From the NCBI GenBank assembly GCA_910579805.1, contig CAJTWM010000019.1:1-62823 (forward strand): a DNA stretch of 62,823 bases. The letters are read 5' to 3'. The notes beneath the pieces were generated by a model that searched no databases, was not told the origin of the DNA, and saw only the letters and a program-made list of their open reading frames with translations. Below, piece after piece: positions 34,022 to 41,570 of this stretch. The stretch is from an uncultured Lachnospiraceae bacterium (lineage in GTDB: Bacteria > Bacillota > Clostridia > Lachnospirales > Lachnospiraceae). Position 1 is the first letter of the stretch, and every line of letters begins with the position of its first letter. A program made the position numbers and the translations under genes.

Positions 34022-35140
34022 ATGCATTACGATTATCTGGTAGTTGGCGCAGGACTGTTCGGCGCAGTTTTCGCAAACAAAATGAAAGAAAAAAACAAGA
34101 CCTGTTTTGTGATAGATAAACGTCCCAATGTAGCGGGAAATATTTTTACGGAAAATACAAAAAAAATTCAGGTGCATAAATACGGGGCGCATATTTTCCA
34201 TACTTCTAACAGGGAAGTGTGGAATTATGTAAACCGATTCGCGGAGTTTAATCATTATGTTAATTCTCCTGTTGCGCGTTTTAAGGACGAGTTGTATAAT
34301 CTGCCGTTTAATATGAACACGTTCAGCAAGATGTGGGGGATTAAAACGCCTCAGGAGGCAAAGAGAAAGATTGGGGAGCAGATTCGGGAATTGGGTATAA
34401 CGGAACCCCGGAATTTAGAGGAACAGGCGCTTTCCCTTGTGGGAACGGACGTATATGAAAAGCTGGTCAAAGGTTATACGGAAAAACAGTGGGGACGGGA
34501 TTGTAAGGAGCTGCCCGCTTTTATCATTAAAAGACTGCCCCTGCGTTTCACCTATGATAATAATTATTTCAATGATCCCTATCAGGGGATACCGAAGGGC
34601 GGATACACCCGTATGGTGGAAAATATGCTTGCGGATGTCCCTGTGCTTTTAGGAGTGGAATACAAACAATTTTTAAAAGAAAACGAAGAGCAGGGAGAGC
34701 GGAAGGTCACCTTTGACAAAGTTTTATATACCGGGATGATCGACGAGTACTTTGATTATTGTCTGGGAGAACTGGAATACCGCTCCCTTCGGTTTGAAGA
34801 AGAGATCCTTGAAGGAGAGGAGAATTATCAGGGAAATGCGGTAGTCAATTATACGGAAAGGGAAGTCCCTTATACGAGAATCATCGAACATAAGCATTTT
34901 GAGTTTGGAAGGCAGCCGGACACCGTGATCACAAGAGAGTATCCGGCGGAATGGAAGAGGGGGGACGAGCCTTATTATCCCATGAACGACGAAAAAAACG
35001 AAGCGCTCTTTGCACGGTACCGGGAGCTTGCGGAAAAAGAAGGAAACGTGCTGTTTGGAGGAAGACTTGGACAGTATAAATATTACGATATGGATAAAGT
35101 GATCGAGGCGGCGTGGAAAATGTGCGCGGAAGAGGCCTGA
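34022..35140 (+). CDS. glf: UDP-galactopyranose mutase
   Basis: A 372-residue flavoenzyme interconverting UDP-galactopyranose and UDP-galactofuranose. The FAD-binding N-terminus 'YDYLVVGAGLFGAVFA' (GxGxxG), 'HKYGAHIFHTSNREVW', 'GYTEKQWGRDCKELP' and the C-terminal 'GGRLGQYKYYDMDKVI' are diagnostic. Length is normal for the bacterial enzyme. AAGGGAG lies upstream at about the right distance. Paired with the preceding GT2 gene it supplies galactofuranose, presumably for the flagellar or another surface glycan. Confidence 0.96.
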   Translation: MHYDYLVVGAGLFGAVFANKMKEKNKTCFVIDKRPNVAGNIFTENTKKIQVHKYGAHIFHTSNREVWNYVNRFAEFNHYVNSPVARFKDELYNLPFNMNTFSKMWGIKTPQEAKRKIGEQIRELGITEPRNLEEQALSLVGTDVYEKLVKGYTEKQWGRDCKELPAFIIKRLPLRFTYDNNYFNDPYQGIPKGGYTRMVENMLADVPVLLGVEYKQFLKENEEQGERKVTFDKVLYTGMIDEYFDYCLGELEYRSLRFEEEILEGEENYQGNAVVNYTEREVPYTRIIEHKHFEFGRQPDTVITREYPAEWKRGDEPYYPMNDEKNEALFARYRELAEKEGNVLFGGRLGQYKYYDMDKVIEAAWKMCAEEA

Positions 35141-35148
35141 GCGGAGTG

Positions 35149-35175
35149 CCCTGCAGTTTACTGCGGGGTATTTTG
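35149..35175 (+). terminator. Possible terminator after glf
   Basis: An 8-bp stem with one G-T pair (35149-35156 with 35161-35168) has loop TTTA and is followed by TATTTTG. Confidence 0.6.
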
Positions 35176-35196
35176 CCGGTACGGTCAAGTTTTGTA

Positions 35197-35225
35197 TTGC
35201 ATCTTCGGTTCCGGTATGTTATACT
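35197..35225 (+). promoter_or_regulatory. SigA promoter for carboxyltransferase gene
   Basis: TTGCAT (35197-35202), 17-nt spacer, TATACT (35220-35225). The leader is about 160 nt and contains an 8-bp CAAGTTTG/CAAACTTG stem near 35299-35331. Confidence 0.7.
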
Positions 35226-35394
35226 GTTAAAAAGTTTGATATTCAAAATATTATATATACAAAATATTGGAGAGACAAAGAAATTAAAAGAGCAGGCCGG
35301 CAAGTTTGTGTCCGCGTGGTTTTCGCAAACTTGACAGTGCATAGCAGGGGATCGATAAATGGAGAGGAAAGCCGCGCAGAAATGAGGAGAGACT

Positions 35395-37029
35395 ATGACT
35401 TGGGAAGAAGCAAACAGAGACTTGGACGAAAGAAGGCGGAAAGCGCTGTTAGGAGGCGGTCAGTCGCGGATTAATAAGCAGCATGAAGCCGGAAAGATGA
35501 CCGCAAGGGAAAGAATCGAAGTGTTACTGGACGAAGGCAGTTTTGTAGAAGTAGACGGCTTTATCGAATCCAGAATCGACGACTTTGACTTAGATAAGCG
35601 CAGGGTAGCGGGAGACGGCGTTGTGACCGGATATGGGGAGATTGACGGACGTCTTGTGTTTGTGGCGAGCGAAGACTTTACTGTGATCGGTGGGACGCTT
35701 GGAGAATATCATTCTATGAAAATATGCCGGATACAGGATATGGCGATGGAGATGAAAGCGCCTTTGATTTGTATCAACGACAGCGGCGGGGCAAGGATCG
35801 AGGAAGGGATCTCCTCTTTGAGCGGTTACAGCGGTATGTTTTTAAGGCATACGAAAGCGTCGGGAATGATTCCACAGATCGCGGTCATTTTAGGCCCCTG
35901 CTCGGGCGGAGCCTGTTATGCGCCCGCTATCTGCGACTTTATTTTTATGGTGAGAAATACTTCCAAAATGTTTATTACGGGGCCCAATGTGGTGAAAACG
36001 GTCATTAATGAGGAAGTTTCCGTAGAGGAGCTGGGCGGTGCGGAAGTGCACGCCAAAAAGAGCGGCGTGTCCCATTTTACTTACGATACGGAAGGCGAAT
36101 GTCTGATGGGAGTGCGGAAACTGCTTACTTATCTTCCCAGCAGTTTCGATGAAAGAACGCCGGTTATATTGTCCCTTCAGGGAAAACAGGCGCTTACCGC
36201 AGGCAAGAGCGCGGGAAGGGTGCTGCATAAAGTAGGGCAGATCAGAAGGAGCGTATTTTCAAAGGATGAGGAACAGCGTGCAAAGCGTATCAGCGAGATT
36301 GTACCGGATAACTCCAGAAAAGCTTACAACGTAAAGGATGTTATCGAATGTGTTGTGGACGAAAACAGCTTTTTCGAGGTTCACAAAGATTTTGCGGCAA
36401 ATGCCGTAGTAGGTTTTGCCCGTATGGACGGGGAAGTGGCCGGTATTGTGGCAAACCAGCCGGCAGCCATGGGAGGTTCGCTGGATGTTCATGCATCCGA
36501 TAAGCTGGCAAGATTTATCCGCTTTTGCGACTGTTTTAATATTCCTCTTATTACGTTGGTGGACGTACCCGCGTTTTTACCGGGGACGGCGCAGGAACAC
36601 AGCGGCATCATCCGCCACGGCGCTAAAGTGTTATACGCTTATTCGGAGGCCACGGTACCGAAGATCACGCTGATCATGAGGAAAGCTTACGGCGGCGCGT
36701 ACATTGCCATGAATTCCAAGGAAATGGGAGCGGATATCGTATTTGCATGGCCGATAGCGGAAATAGCGGTCATGGGCGCGGAAGGAGCCGTAAATATCGC
36801 TTTCAAGAGAAAGATCAAGGCGGCCGAGAATCCGGAAGAAATGAGGGAGCAGTGCAAAAAGGAATATGAGGAGCGTTTCCTGAATCCGTATGTGGCCGCG
36901 GCCAGAGGGTATGTAAACGAAGTGATCAAACCGGAAGAAACAAGAGCTTCTTTATTAAAAGCCCTTCGTGCGCTCAGAAGCAAAGAAATGGAGCGGCCGG
37001 CTAAGAAACACGGAAATATTCCGCTTTAA
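35395..37029 (+). CDS. Acyl-CoA carboxyltransferase subunit (PccB/MmdA-like)
   Basis: A 544-residue carboxyltransferase of the propionyl-CoA carboxylase beta/methylmalonyl-CoA decarboxylase alpha family. It shows 'AREGK'-like 'MTARERIEVLLDEGSF', 'SEDFTVIGGTLGEYHSMKI', 'DSGGARIEEGI', 'GPCSGGACYAPAICDFIFMV', and in the second half 'DVPAFLPGTAQEHSGIIRHG' and 'RKAYGGAYIAMNSK'. It is somewhat longer than usual owing to an insertion around 260-300. GAGGAG precedes ATG 35395. No biotin carrier, biotin carboxylase or decarboxylase membrane subunit is adjacent, so its partners must be encoded elsewhere. It appears unrelated to flagella. Confidence 0.93.
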   Translation: MTWEEANRDLDERRRKALLGGGQSRINKQHEAGKMTARERIEVLLDEGSFVEVDGFIESRIDDFDLDKRRVAGDGVVTGYGEIDGRLVFVASEDFTVIGGTLGEYHSMKICRIQDMAMEMKAPLICINDSGGARIEEGISSLSGYSGMFLRHTKASGMIPQIAVILGPCSGGACYAPAICDFIFMVRNTSKMFITGPNVVKTVINEEVSVEELGGAEVHAKKSGVSHFTYDTEGECLMGVRKLLTYLPSSFDERTPVILSLQGKQALTAGKSAGRVLHKVGQIRRSVFSKDEEQRAKRISEIVPDNSRKAYNVKDVIECVVDENSFFEVHKDFAANAVVGFARMDGEVAGIVANQPAAMGGSLDVHASDKLARFIRFCDCFNIPLITLVDVPAFLPGTAQEHSGIIRHGAKVLYAYSEATVPKITLIMRKAYGGAYIAMNSKEMGADIVFAWPIAEIAVMGAEGAVNIAFKRKIKAAENPEEMREQCKKEYEERFLNPYVAAARGYVNEVIKPEETRASLLKALRALRSKEMERPAKKHGNIPL

Positions 37030-37091
37030 ATCATGTGAAATATAAAATTTTCCGATCCCAATTTCCCGGTCCTGATTTGTATGCCCGCTTT

Positions 37092-37269
37092 AGAGTGTGT
37101 TCGAAAATTCATTCCTGCCATTTTAATGGCTGGACATCTGCACGCCCTGCTTTGCGCGACATTTACACCAAATTTAATCAACGTAGCCCGCTGCGCCTCT
37201 TAAATTTGATACAAATCTTCCACAAACTGTGACGCACATCTCGGGGAAAGCAATTTTCAAACACGCTAG
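37092..37269. mobile_element. MITE-like element
   Basis: About 175 bp bounded by imperfect inverted repeats: AGTGTGTTCGAAAATT at the left (37094-37109) and the reverse complement of AGCGTGTTTGAAAATT at the right (37252-37267). It encodes no transposase. It sits inside a hairpin repeat, splitting GCCCGCTTTAG from AGCGGGCAGATGGGA. This suggests a non-autonomous element mobilised in trans. The exact ends and target duplication are uncertain because the host sequence is itself palindromic. Confidence 0.65.
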
Positions 37270-37370
37270 CGGGCAGATGGGAATTGGTGTAAGAAGAACT
37301 TCTACATTATTTGAGGCGGAGCCGCGAAGCAGAATCATGGAAGCTAGAATATATATGCGAAAAGAGAACA

Positions 37371-37418
37371 AAAAACCCCTGCCGGAAAATGTTTCCATGT
37401 TTTCCAACAGGGGTTTTT
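37371..37418. terminator. Bidirectional terminator between carboxyltransferase and fliD
   Basis: AAAAACCCCTG (37371-37381) pairs with CAGGGGTTTTT (37408-37418) around an inner GGAAAA/TTTTCC stem. T-tracts exist on both strands, so it can end transcription from both sides. Confidence 0.9.
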
Positions 37419-37424
37419 AACGAT

Positions 37425-38735
37425 CTAACAATAACTGTTAAAGAGCATTCCACTATAAACGCTGGTAATATAAGGCGGCGCAAAATTTTTGCCCGGATTC
37501 TTGTAAGCCACGATCTTGCTGGACACATAGTGCATAGGGTCAAGACTGATCTGGTCGGTCTTGCGTATCAGCGAATTGGCAAAATCTTTAACGGAAAGGA
37601 AACTTTCGCTGGCATCGTTTTCCAAAGCGGACTGTTTGAGCGCGTCCTCATCGATCCGGAGTTCGCCGTTTTTATCAAGGGAAAGCCCTACCGCGTCCAA
37701 CTCATTGGCATACAGGGAAACTACACCCTTCATCTCGGAAACGAGACGGCCGGATTTCGGTTGTTTATCTAAATAGGAAGAGGCGTCTCTTATAAAAGAG
37801 TTATAAGCGCTTGCCAAAGCCGAAACGTTATCCGTTAAAGATTCCACATCCGTTTTCAGGCCAATCGTAGCAGATTCTCCTTCGGTTGTACGGATATTAT
37901 TTAACGTGACTGCATAAGTTTTATCAATGGTCAGCGTATTGCTGCAGGAAGTCCGCTGCTCGCCGTTCAGAAGAAAAGAAGCGTTGGAAGCGTTCCTTGC
38001 CATAAAATCAATGCCAAGATAAGAAACAGCGCCGGACTTTTTGCTTGTATGGGAGTCCGTTATGGAAAACAGGCATTTTTTCCCTTCGGGGAGTCCCGTT
38101 GCGGCCGAAGTGATCCGGAGCGCGGAGGCGTTGTTTTCGTCTATAATGATGTTTGACTTTAAGCCTACGTCCGCATTGTTGATCAGACGGGATAAACGTT
38201 TCTGAAGGTCATAATTGGACTCATTGTCATGTACGGCAAACTGAAATTCATAGTTCAATTCATTGATATTGAGGTCGAAAGAATAAGTGTCTGCCGGAAG
38301 GGTAGAAATTTCGTCAGGCAGAAAAGTTCCCATATTGACCTGAGGAGAAGCAAGCGCTTCTACTTCAATAGTATAAGACGGCACTTCAACGTCTCCCTTA
38401 TGGGAGCCGATATACTCGGTGGAGACAAAATCCTCATTACTGGAATAGGCAATCTTCTTATTCAATAAAGAACCACTGTCCAAACCGCCTAAAGAAGCGA
38501 TCGTATTTTTAAGAGAACGTGCGTTTTCTTTCAGGTCGATGGCAAATTCTCTGGTATCTTTTGTCGAATCAAAGATAGAAAGAGGAGCCTCCTTATTCAG
38601 TTTCACGATAGAATTATAGATATTCCGCAGTTCACTTTTTTTATGCGTGTCGAACTGTGAAGATTTTCTGGTATATTTGGAATAGGTTGATAAATAATAA
38701 TTATATGCAGTATTAAGTGCAGCGGTATATGCCAT
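37425..38735 (-). CDS. fliD: FliD-like filament cap protein
   Basis: A 436-residue secreted flagellar protein without a signal peptide, as expected for type III export. The region 'YAVTLNNIRTTEGESATIGL' followed by 'TDNVSALASAYNSFIRDASS' matches the FliD C-terminal family pattern, and 'GLSLDKNGELRIDEDALKQS' is the typical FliD 'ld..G.l.lde..l..al' segment. The N-terminal FliD domain is divergent ('MAYTAALNTAYNYYLSTYSKY'), so it might be a second, atypical cap or adhesin. ATG 38735 has AAGGAGGA 7 nt upstream. A SigD-type promoter supports a flagellar function. Confidence 0.8.
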   Translation of the reverse strand: MAYTAALNTAYNYYLSTYSKYTRKSSQFDTHKKSELRNIYNSIVKLNKEAPLSIFDSTKDTREFAIDLKENARSLKNTIASLGGLDSGSLLNKKIAYSSNEDFVSTEYIGSHKGDVEVPSYTIEVEALASPQVNMGTFLPDEISTLPADTYSFDLNINELNYEFQFAVHDNESNYDLQKRLSRLINNADVGLKSNIIIDENNASALRITSAATGLPEGKKCLFSITDSHTSKKSGAVSYLGIDFMARNASNASFLLNGEQRTSCSNTLTIDKTYAVTLNNIRTTEGESATIGLKTDVESLTDNVSALASAYNSFIRDASSYLDKQPKSGRLVSEMKGVVSLYANELDAVGLSLDKNGELRIDEDALKQSALENDASESFLSVKDFANSLIRKTDQISLDPMHYVSSKIVAYKNPGKNFAPPYITSVYSGMLFNSYC

Positions 38736-38859
38736 AAAGGTATCCTCCTTCCTTATCATATTTATTTGATCATAGTCAGTAAGTTAAATTTCTATCTTCA
38801 AAAGTAGTAAAGATACGATCCGGATATCATTTACAATTTCAAAAATTATGTTATAGTAT

Positions 38860-38887
38860 ATATCGGCCGGTAGTTTTGGTTTTTTTA
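38860..38887 (-). promoter_or_regulatory. SigD (sigma-28) promoter for fliD
   Basis: On the minus strand TAAA (38887-38884), 16-nt spacer, GCCGATAT (38867-38860), matching the flagellar sigma consensus of Firmicutes. The -10 lies about 125 nt upstream of the start codon. Confidence 0.78.
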
Positions 38888-38944
38888 TAGTATATGCGAT
38901 ATTTCTTTGGAATTTCTGCACGGAATTTCTGCACGAAAAAAGTA

Positions 38945-38974
38945 TTGACGCAGAGTAGGGCGGTATGATATAGT
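38945..38974 (+). promoter_or_regulatory. SigA promoter for rpmG-secE-nusG
   Basis: TTGACG (38945-38950), 18-nt spacer, TATAGT (38969-38974) with a TG one base before the -10. The leader is about 165 nt. The 413-nt gap between fliD and rpmG otherwise holds the SigD promoter, a T8 run at 39000-39007 and the hairpin at 39108. Confidence 0.8.
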
Positions 38975-39107
38975 ATTCAAGCGAGATAAGATTTAGGTCT
39001 TTTTTTTATGCTCTAAATTTGGAAAAGAGCGTACAACGAAAGAAAATAATGATGCATGGCGTAAAAGGGCATAGAATGCAGAAAAATGTTCTGTTTACGC
39101 ATGAGGG

Positions 39108-39129
39108 ATGCCGCGCCATAGAGGGCGGC
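39108..39129 (+). promoter_or_regulatory. Leader hairpin with CCATAGAGGGCGG loop, rpmG
   Basis: TGCCGC pairs with GCGGCA around a CCATAGAGG core, 10 nt before the rpmG ribosome binding site. The same core with a different closing stem occurs at 40180-40202 upstream of rplK. Confidence 0.5.
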
Positions 39130-39148
39130 ATATACGGAAAGGAGAATT

Positions 39149-39298
39149 ATGCGTACAAAAATCACATTGGCATGTACAGAATGCAAACAGCGTAACTACA
39201 ATACTACAAAAGATAAAAAAGCACATCCGGACAGAATGGAGACTAAGAAATACTGCAGATTCTGCAGAACTCATACATTGCACAAAGAAACAAAATAA
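39149..39298 (+). CDS. rpmG: 50S ribosomal protein L33
   Basis: A 49-residue ribosomal protein of the large subunit. It has the zinc-binding type with two CxxC pairs: 'LACTECKQRNY' and 'KKYCRFCRTHT'. AAAGGAG 6 nt upstream supports ATG 39149. It is the first gene of the rpmG-secE-nusG group, an arrangement common in Firmicutes. Confidence 0.96.
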   Translation: MRTKITLACTECKQRNYNTTKDKKAHPDRMETKKYCRFCRTHTLHKETK

Positions 39299-39340
39299 TA
39301 ATAAAGAAATGCTCAAAACAGGAAAGGACATGAAAAGAAA

Positions 39341-39556
39341 ATGGGAAGTTCCGAAAAGATTGAAAAAGCCGACAAGGCTCAGAAACCTAGTTTCTTTAAC
39401 GGCGTAAAAGCCGAAATGAAGAAAATTTCATGGCCGGACAAAGAATCATTACTCAAACAGTCGGTTGCAGTAGTTTGTGTTTCCGTTGTTGTTGGGGCGA
39501 TCATTACGGTATTGGATCTCTTTATTCAGTATGGTGTGAAATTCTTGACAATGTAG
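39341..39556 (+). CDS. secE: Preprotein translocase subunit SecE
   Basis: A 71-residue inner-membrane component of SecYEG. The amphipathic 'FFNGVKAEMKKISWPDKESL' precedes a single membrane helix of about residues 43-65 ('AVVCVSVVVGAIITVLDLFI'), the minimal single-span type typical of Gram-positive bacteria. It lies between rpmG and nusG in the expected order. The nearest ribosome binding site (AGGAAAGGA) is slightly distant from ATG 39341. Confidence 0.95.
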   Translation: MGSSEKIEKADKAQKPSFFNGVKAEMKKISWPDKESLLKQSVAVVCVSVVVGAIITVLDLFIQYGVKFLTM

Positions 39557-39571
39557 AGTGAGGATGGTTGT

Positions 39572-40090
39572 ATGGCAGAGGCAAATTGGTATGTAGTGCA
39601 TACTTATTCGGGGTATGAAAATAAAGTAAAAGCCAATATTGAGAAAACGATCGAGAACAGGCATTTGGAGGAAGAGATCCTTGAAGTAAGAGTCCCGCTC
39701 CAAGAGGTCGTGGAAATGAAAAACGGCGCTAAAAAAACGGTGCAGAAAAAAATGTTTCCCGGATATGTCCTCGTCAATATGGTGATGAATGACGATACAT
39801 GGTACGTTGTAAGAAATACCCGTGGCGTTACAGGCTTTGTAGGGCCGGGAAGTAAACCGGTGCCGCTTACGGAGGCAGAAATGAAACCCCTCGGCATTAA
39901 AGCGGAAAATGTATCCATCGATTTTACGGAAGGAGATTCCGTTGCGGTTGTTGCGGGCGTATGGAAAGATACGGTCGGTATTGTCCAAAAGCTGGATATG
40001 AGTAAACAGACGGCGACGATCAACGTTGAACTATTTGGACGTGAGACGCCTGTCGAGATCGGTTTCGAAGAAGTGAGAAGATTACAGTAA
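39572..40090 (+). CDS. nusG: Transcription termination/antitermination protein NusG
   Basis: A 172-residue elongation factor of RNA polymerase. The NGN domain ('WYVVHTYSGYENKVKANIEK', 'KMFPGYVLVNMVM', 'VRNTRGVTGFVG') is followed by a KOW domain ('GDSVAVVAGVWKDTVGIVQK'). Length is normal. It starts 16 nt after secE and ends just before a weak GGGAAT/ATTCCC hairpin. Confidence 0.97.
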   Translation: MAEANWYVVHTYSGYENKVKANIEKTIENRHLEEEILEVRVPLQEVVEMKNGAKKTVQKKMFPGYVLVNMVMNDDTWYVVRNTRGVTGFVGPGSKPVPLTEAEMKPLGIKAENVSIDFTEGDSVAVVAGVWKDTVGIVQKLDMSKQTATINVELFGRETPVEIGFEEVRRLQ

Positions 40091-40179
40091 GGGGAATCAG
40101 GTCATTCCCGTATATTTTTGTTATTTTATTCCTGTATGCATAAGCGCGGCATGTCAGGATTGAAATAAAGGAACCAAAA

Positions 40180-40284
40180 ATGTCTGCCATAGAGGGCGGA
40201 CAGTGGGAGCACGCTCCGCCGGATGCATCCTGCAAAATACGGAGCATAGGTGCGCCAATTACCACATTATAGGAGGTGCCTAAG
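40180..40284 (+). promoter_or_regulatory. Structured leader of rplK-rplA, candidate L1 site
   Basis: It contains a hairpin with TGTC-x-GCC and GGC-x-GACA arms around CCATAGAGG, the same core as the rpmG leader, then AGTGGGAG and later ATTACCACA just upstream of AGGAGGT. L1 is known to repress the L11 operon by binding its leader in many bacteria. Identification of the exact site is inference. No convincing promoter was found in 40091-40179, so transcription may continue from nusG. Confidence 0.5.
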
Positions 40285-40710
40285 ATGGCAAAGAAAGTAG
40301 AAGGATATATCAAGTTACAGATCCCTGCTGGTAAAGCTACACCAGCGCCGCCGGTTGGTCCGGCTCTCGGACAGCACGGCGTTAATATCGTTGAATTTAC
40401 GAAACAGTTCAACGCAAGAACGGCTGATAAGGGAGACGTAGTCATCCCTGTCGTTATTACGGTCTATGCGGACAGAAGCTTCAGCTTCATTACAAAAACT
40501 CCGCCTGCAGCAGTACTTCTTAAAAAAGCGGCTAACATCAAGTCAGGTTCTGCCGTACCGAACAAGACAAAGGTAGCGACGATTTCCAAAGCAAAAGTGC
40601 AGGAGATCGCAGAGATGAAAATGCCTGATTTGAATGCGGCAAGTTTAGAAGCGGCTATGAGCATGATCGCCGGTACCGCAAGAAGTATGGGTATTGTAGT
40701 AGAAGATTAA
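40285..40710 (+). CDS. rplK: 50S ribosomal protein L11
   Basis: A 141-residue protein of the GTPase-associated centre of the large subunit. The start 'MAKKVEGYIKLQIPAGKATP', 'PPVGPALGQHGVNIVEFTKQFN' and the C-terminal 'AKVQEIAEMKMPDLNAASLE' are canonical. AGGAGGT lies 7 nt before ATG 40285; an in-frame GTG at 40276 overlaps it and is rejected. Confidence 0.98.
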   Translation: MAKKVEGYIKLQIPAGKATPAPPVGPALGQHGVNIVEFTKQFNARTADKGDVVIPVVITVYADRSFSFITKTPPAAVLLKKAANIKSGSAVPNKTKVATISKAKVQEIAEMKMPDLNAASLEAAMSMIAGTARSMGIVVED

Positions 40711-40727
40711 TAACGGGAGGAAGAACG

Positions 40728-41417
40728 ATGAAACATGGTAAGAAATATAACGAAGCTGCGAAGTTAGTTGACCGCGCAGTTTTATATGAGCCGGCAGAAG
40801 CGATCGCGCTTGCGAAAAAGACGGCAACGGCTAAATTTGACGAGACGATCGAAGTCCATATCAGAACGGGCTGCGACGGACGTCATGCAGAACAGCAGAT
40901 CCGCGGCGCCGTAGTATTGCCCAACGGTACAGGTAAGACCGTAAAGGTATTAGTATTTGCAAAAGGCGATAAACTTTCCGAAGCAGAAGCGGCAGGAGCT
41001 GATTTTGTCGGAGGGGAAGAATTGATTCCGAAGATCCAGAACGACGGATGGCTGGATTTTGACGTTGTTGTTGCGACACCGGATATGATGGGTGTTGTGG
41101 GACGTCTCGGTAAGGTTCTTGGACCGAAAGGTCTGATGCCGAACCCGAAAGCGGGTACGGTAACGATGGACGTGACGAAAGCGATCAACGATATTAAAGC
41201 AGGTAAGATCGAGTACAGACTGGATAAGACGAATATCGTACATGTTCCGGTAGGAAAAGCTTCTTTCACGGACGAGCAGTTAAACGAGAACTTCAATGCG
41301 TTAATGGATGCAATCGTAAAAGCAAAACCCAGCGCATTAAAGGGACAGTATTTAAGAAGCATTACTCTCACTTCCACCATGGGACCGGGCGTGAAAGTAA
41401 GCGTAGCGAAGTACTAA
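40728..41417 (+). CDS. rplA: 50S ribosomal protein L1
   Basis: A 229-residue protein of the L1 stalk and probable translational repressor of its own operon. 'GLMPNPKAGTVT' and 'GKIEYRLDKTNIVHVPVGK' are diagnostic. It begins 17 nt after rplK and is followed by a terminator. Confidence 0.98.
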   Translation: MKHGKKYNEAAKLVDRAVLYEPAEAIALAKKTATAKFDETIEVHIRTGCDGRHAEQQIRGAVVLPNGTGKTVKVLVFAKGDKLSEAEAAGADFVGGEELIPKIQNDGWLDFDVVVATPDMMGVVGRLGKVLGPKGLMPNPKAGTVTMDVTKAINDIKAGKIEYRLDKTNIVHVPVGKASFTDEQLNENFNALMDAIVKAKPSALKGQYLRSITLTSTMGPGVKVSVAKY

Positions 41418-41449
41418 AATAAATATTGGATCACGGTTTTATGTAAGAA

Positions 41450-41488
41450 GCCGCCTTGCCGATTCTGTCGGGTGAGGCGGCGCTTTTT
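41450..41488 (+). terminator. Intrinsic terminator after rplA
   Basis: GCCGCCT (41450-41456) pairs with AGGCGGC (41475-41481), extended by G-T and CC/GG pairs, followed by TTTTT at 41484-41488. Confidence 0.88.
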
Positions 41489-41534
41489 ATATCATTTTAT
41501 TTTATGCAAAATTCTATTTTACTTTTTATAGACC

Positions 41535-41563
41535 GCGACAGGATAAAGAAAATCTGTTATAAT
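41535..41563 (+). promoter_or_regulatory. Promoter of the CapA-like gene, leaderless type
   Basis: GCGACA (41535-41540), 17-nt spacer, TATAAT (41558-41563). The predicted start of transcription falls at about 41570, on the ATG itself, and no ribosome binding site is present. Confidence 0.6.
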
Positions 41564-41570
41564 ACGAATT

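Noticed and set aside
37035..37232. Small open frame across the MITE
   Set aside because: It begins in the hairpin repeat, has no ribosome binding site and crosses the element boundary.
39108..39407. Open frame overlapping rpmG and secE in another frame
   Set aside because: The L33 and SecE frames are unmistakable and occupy the same bases.
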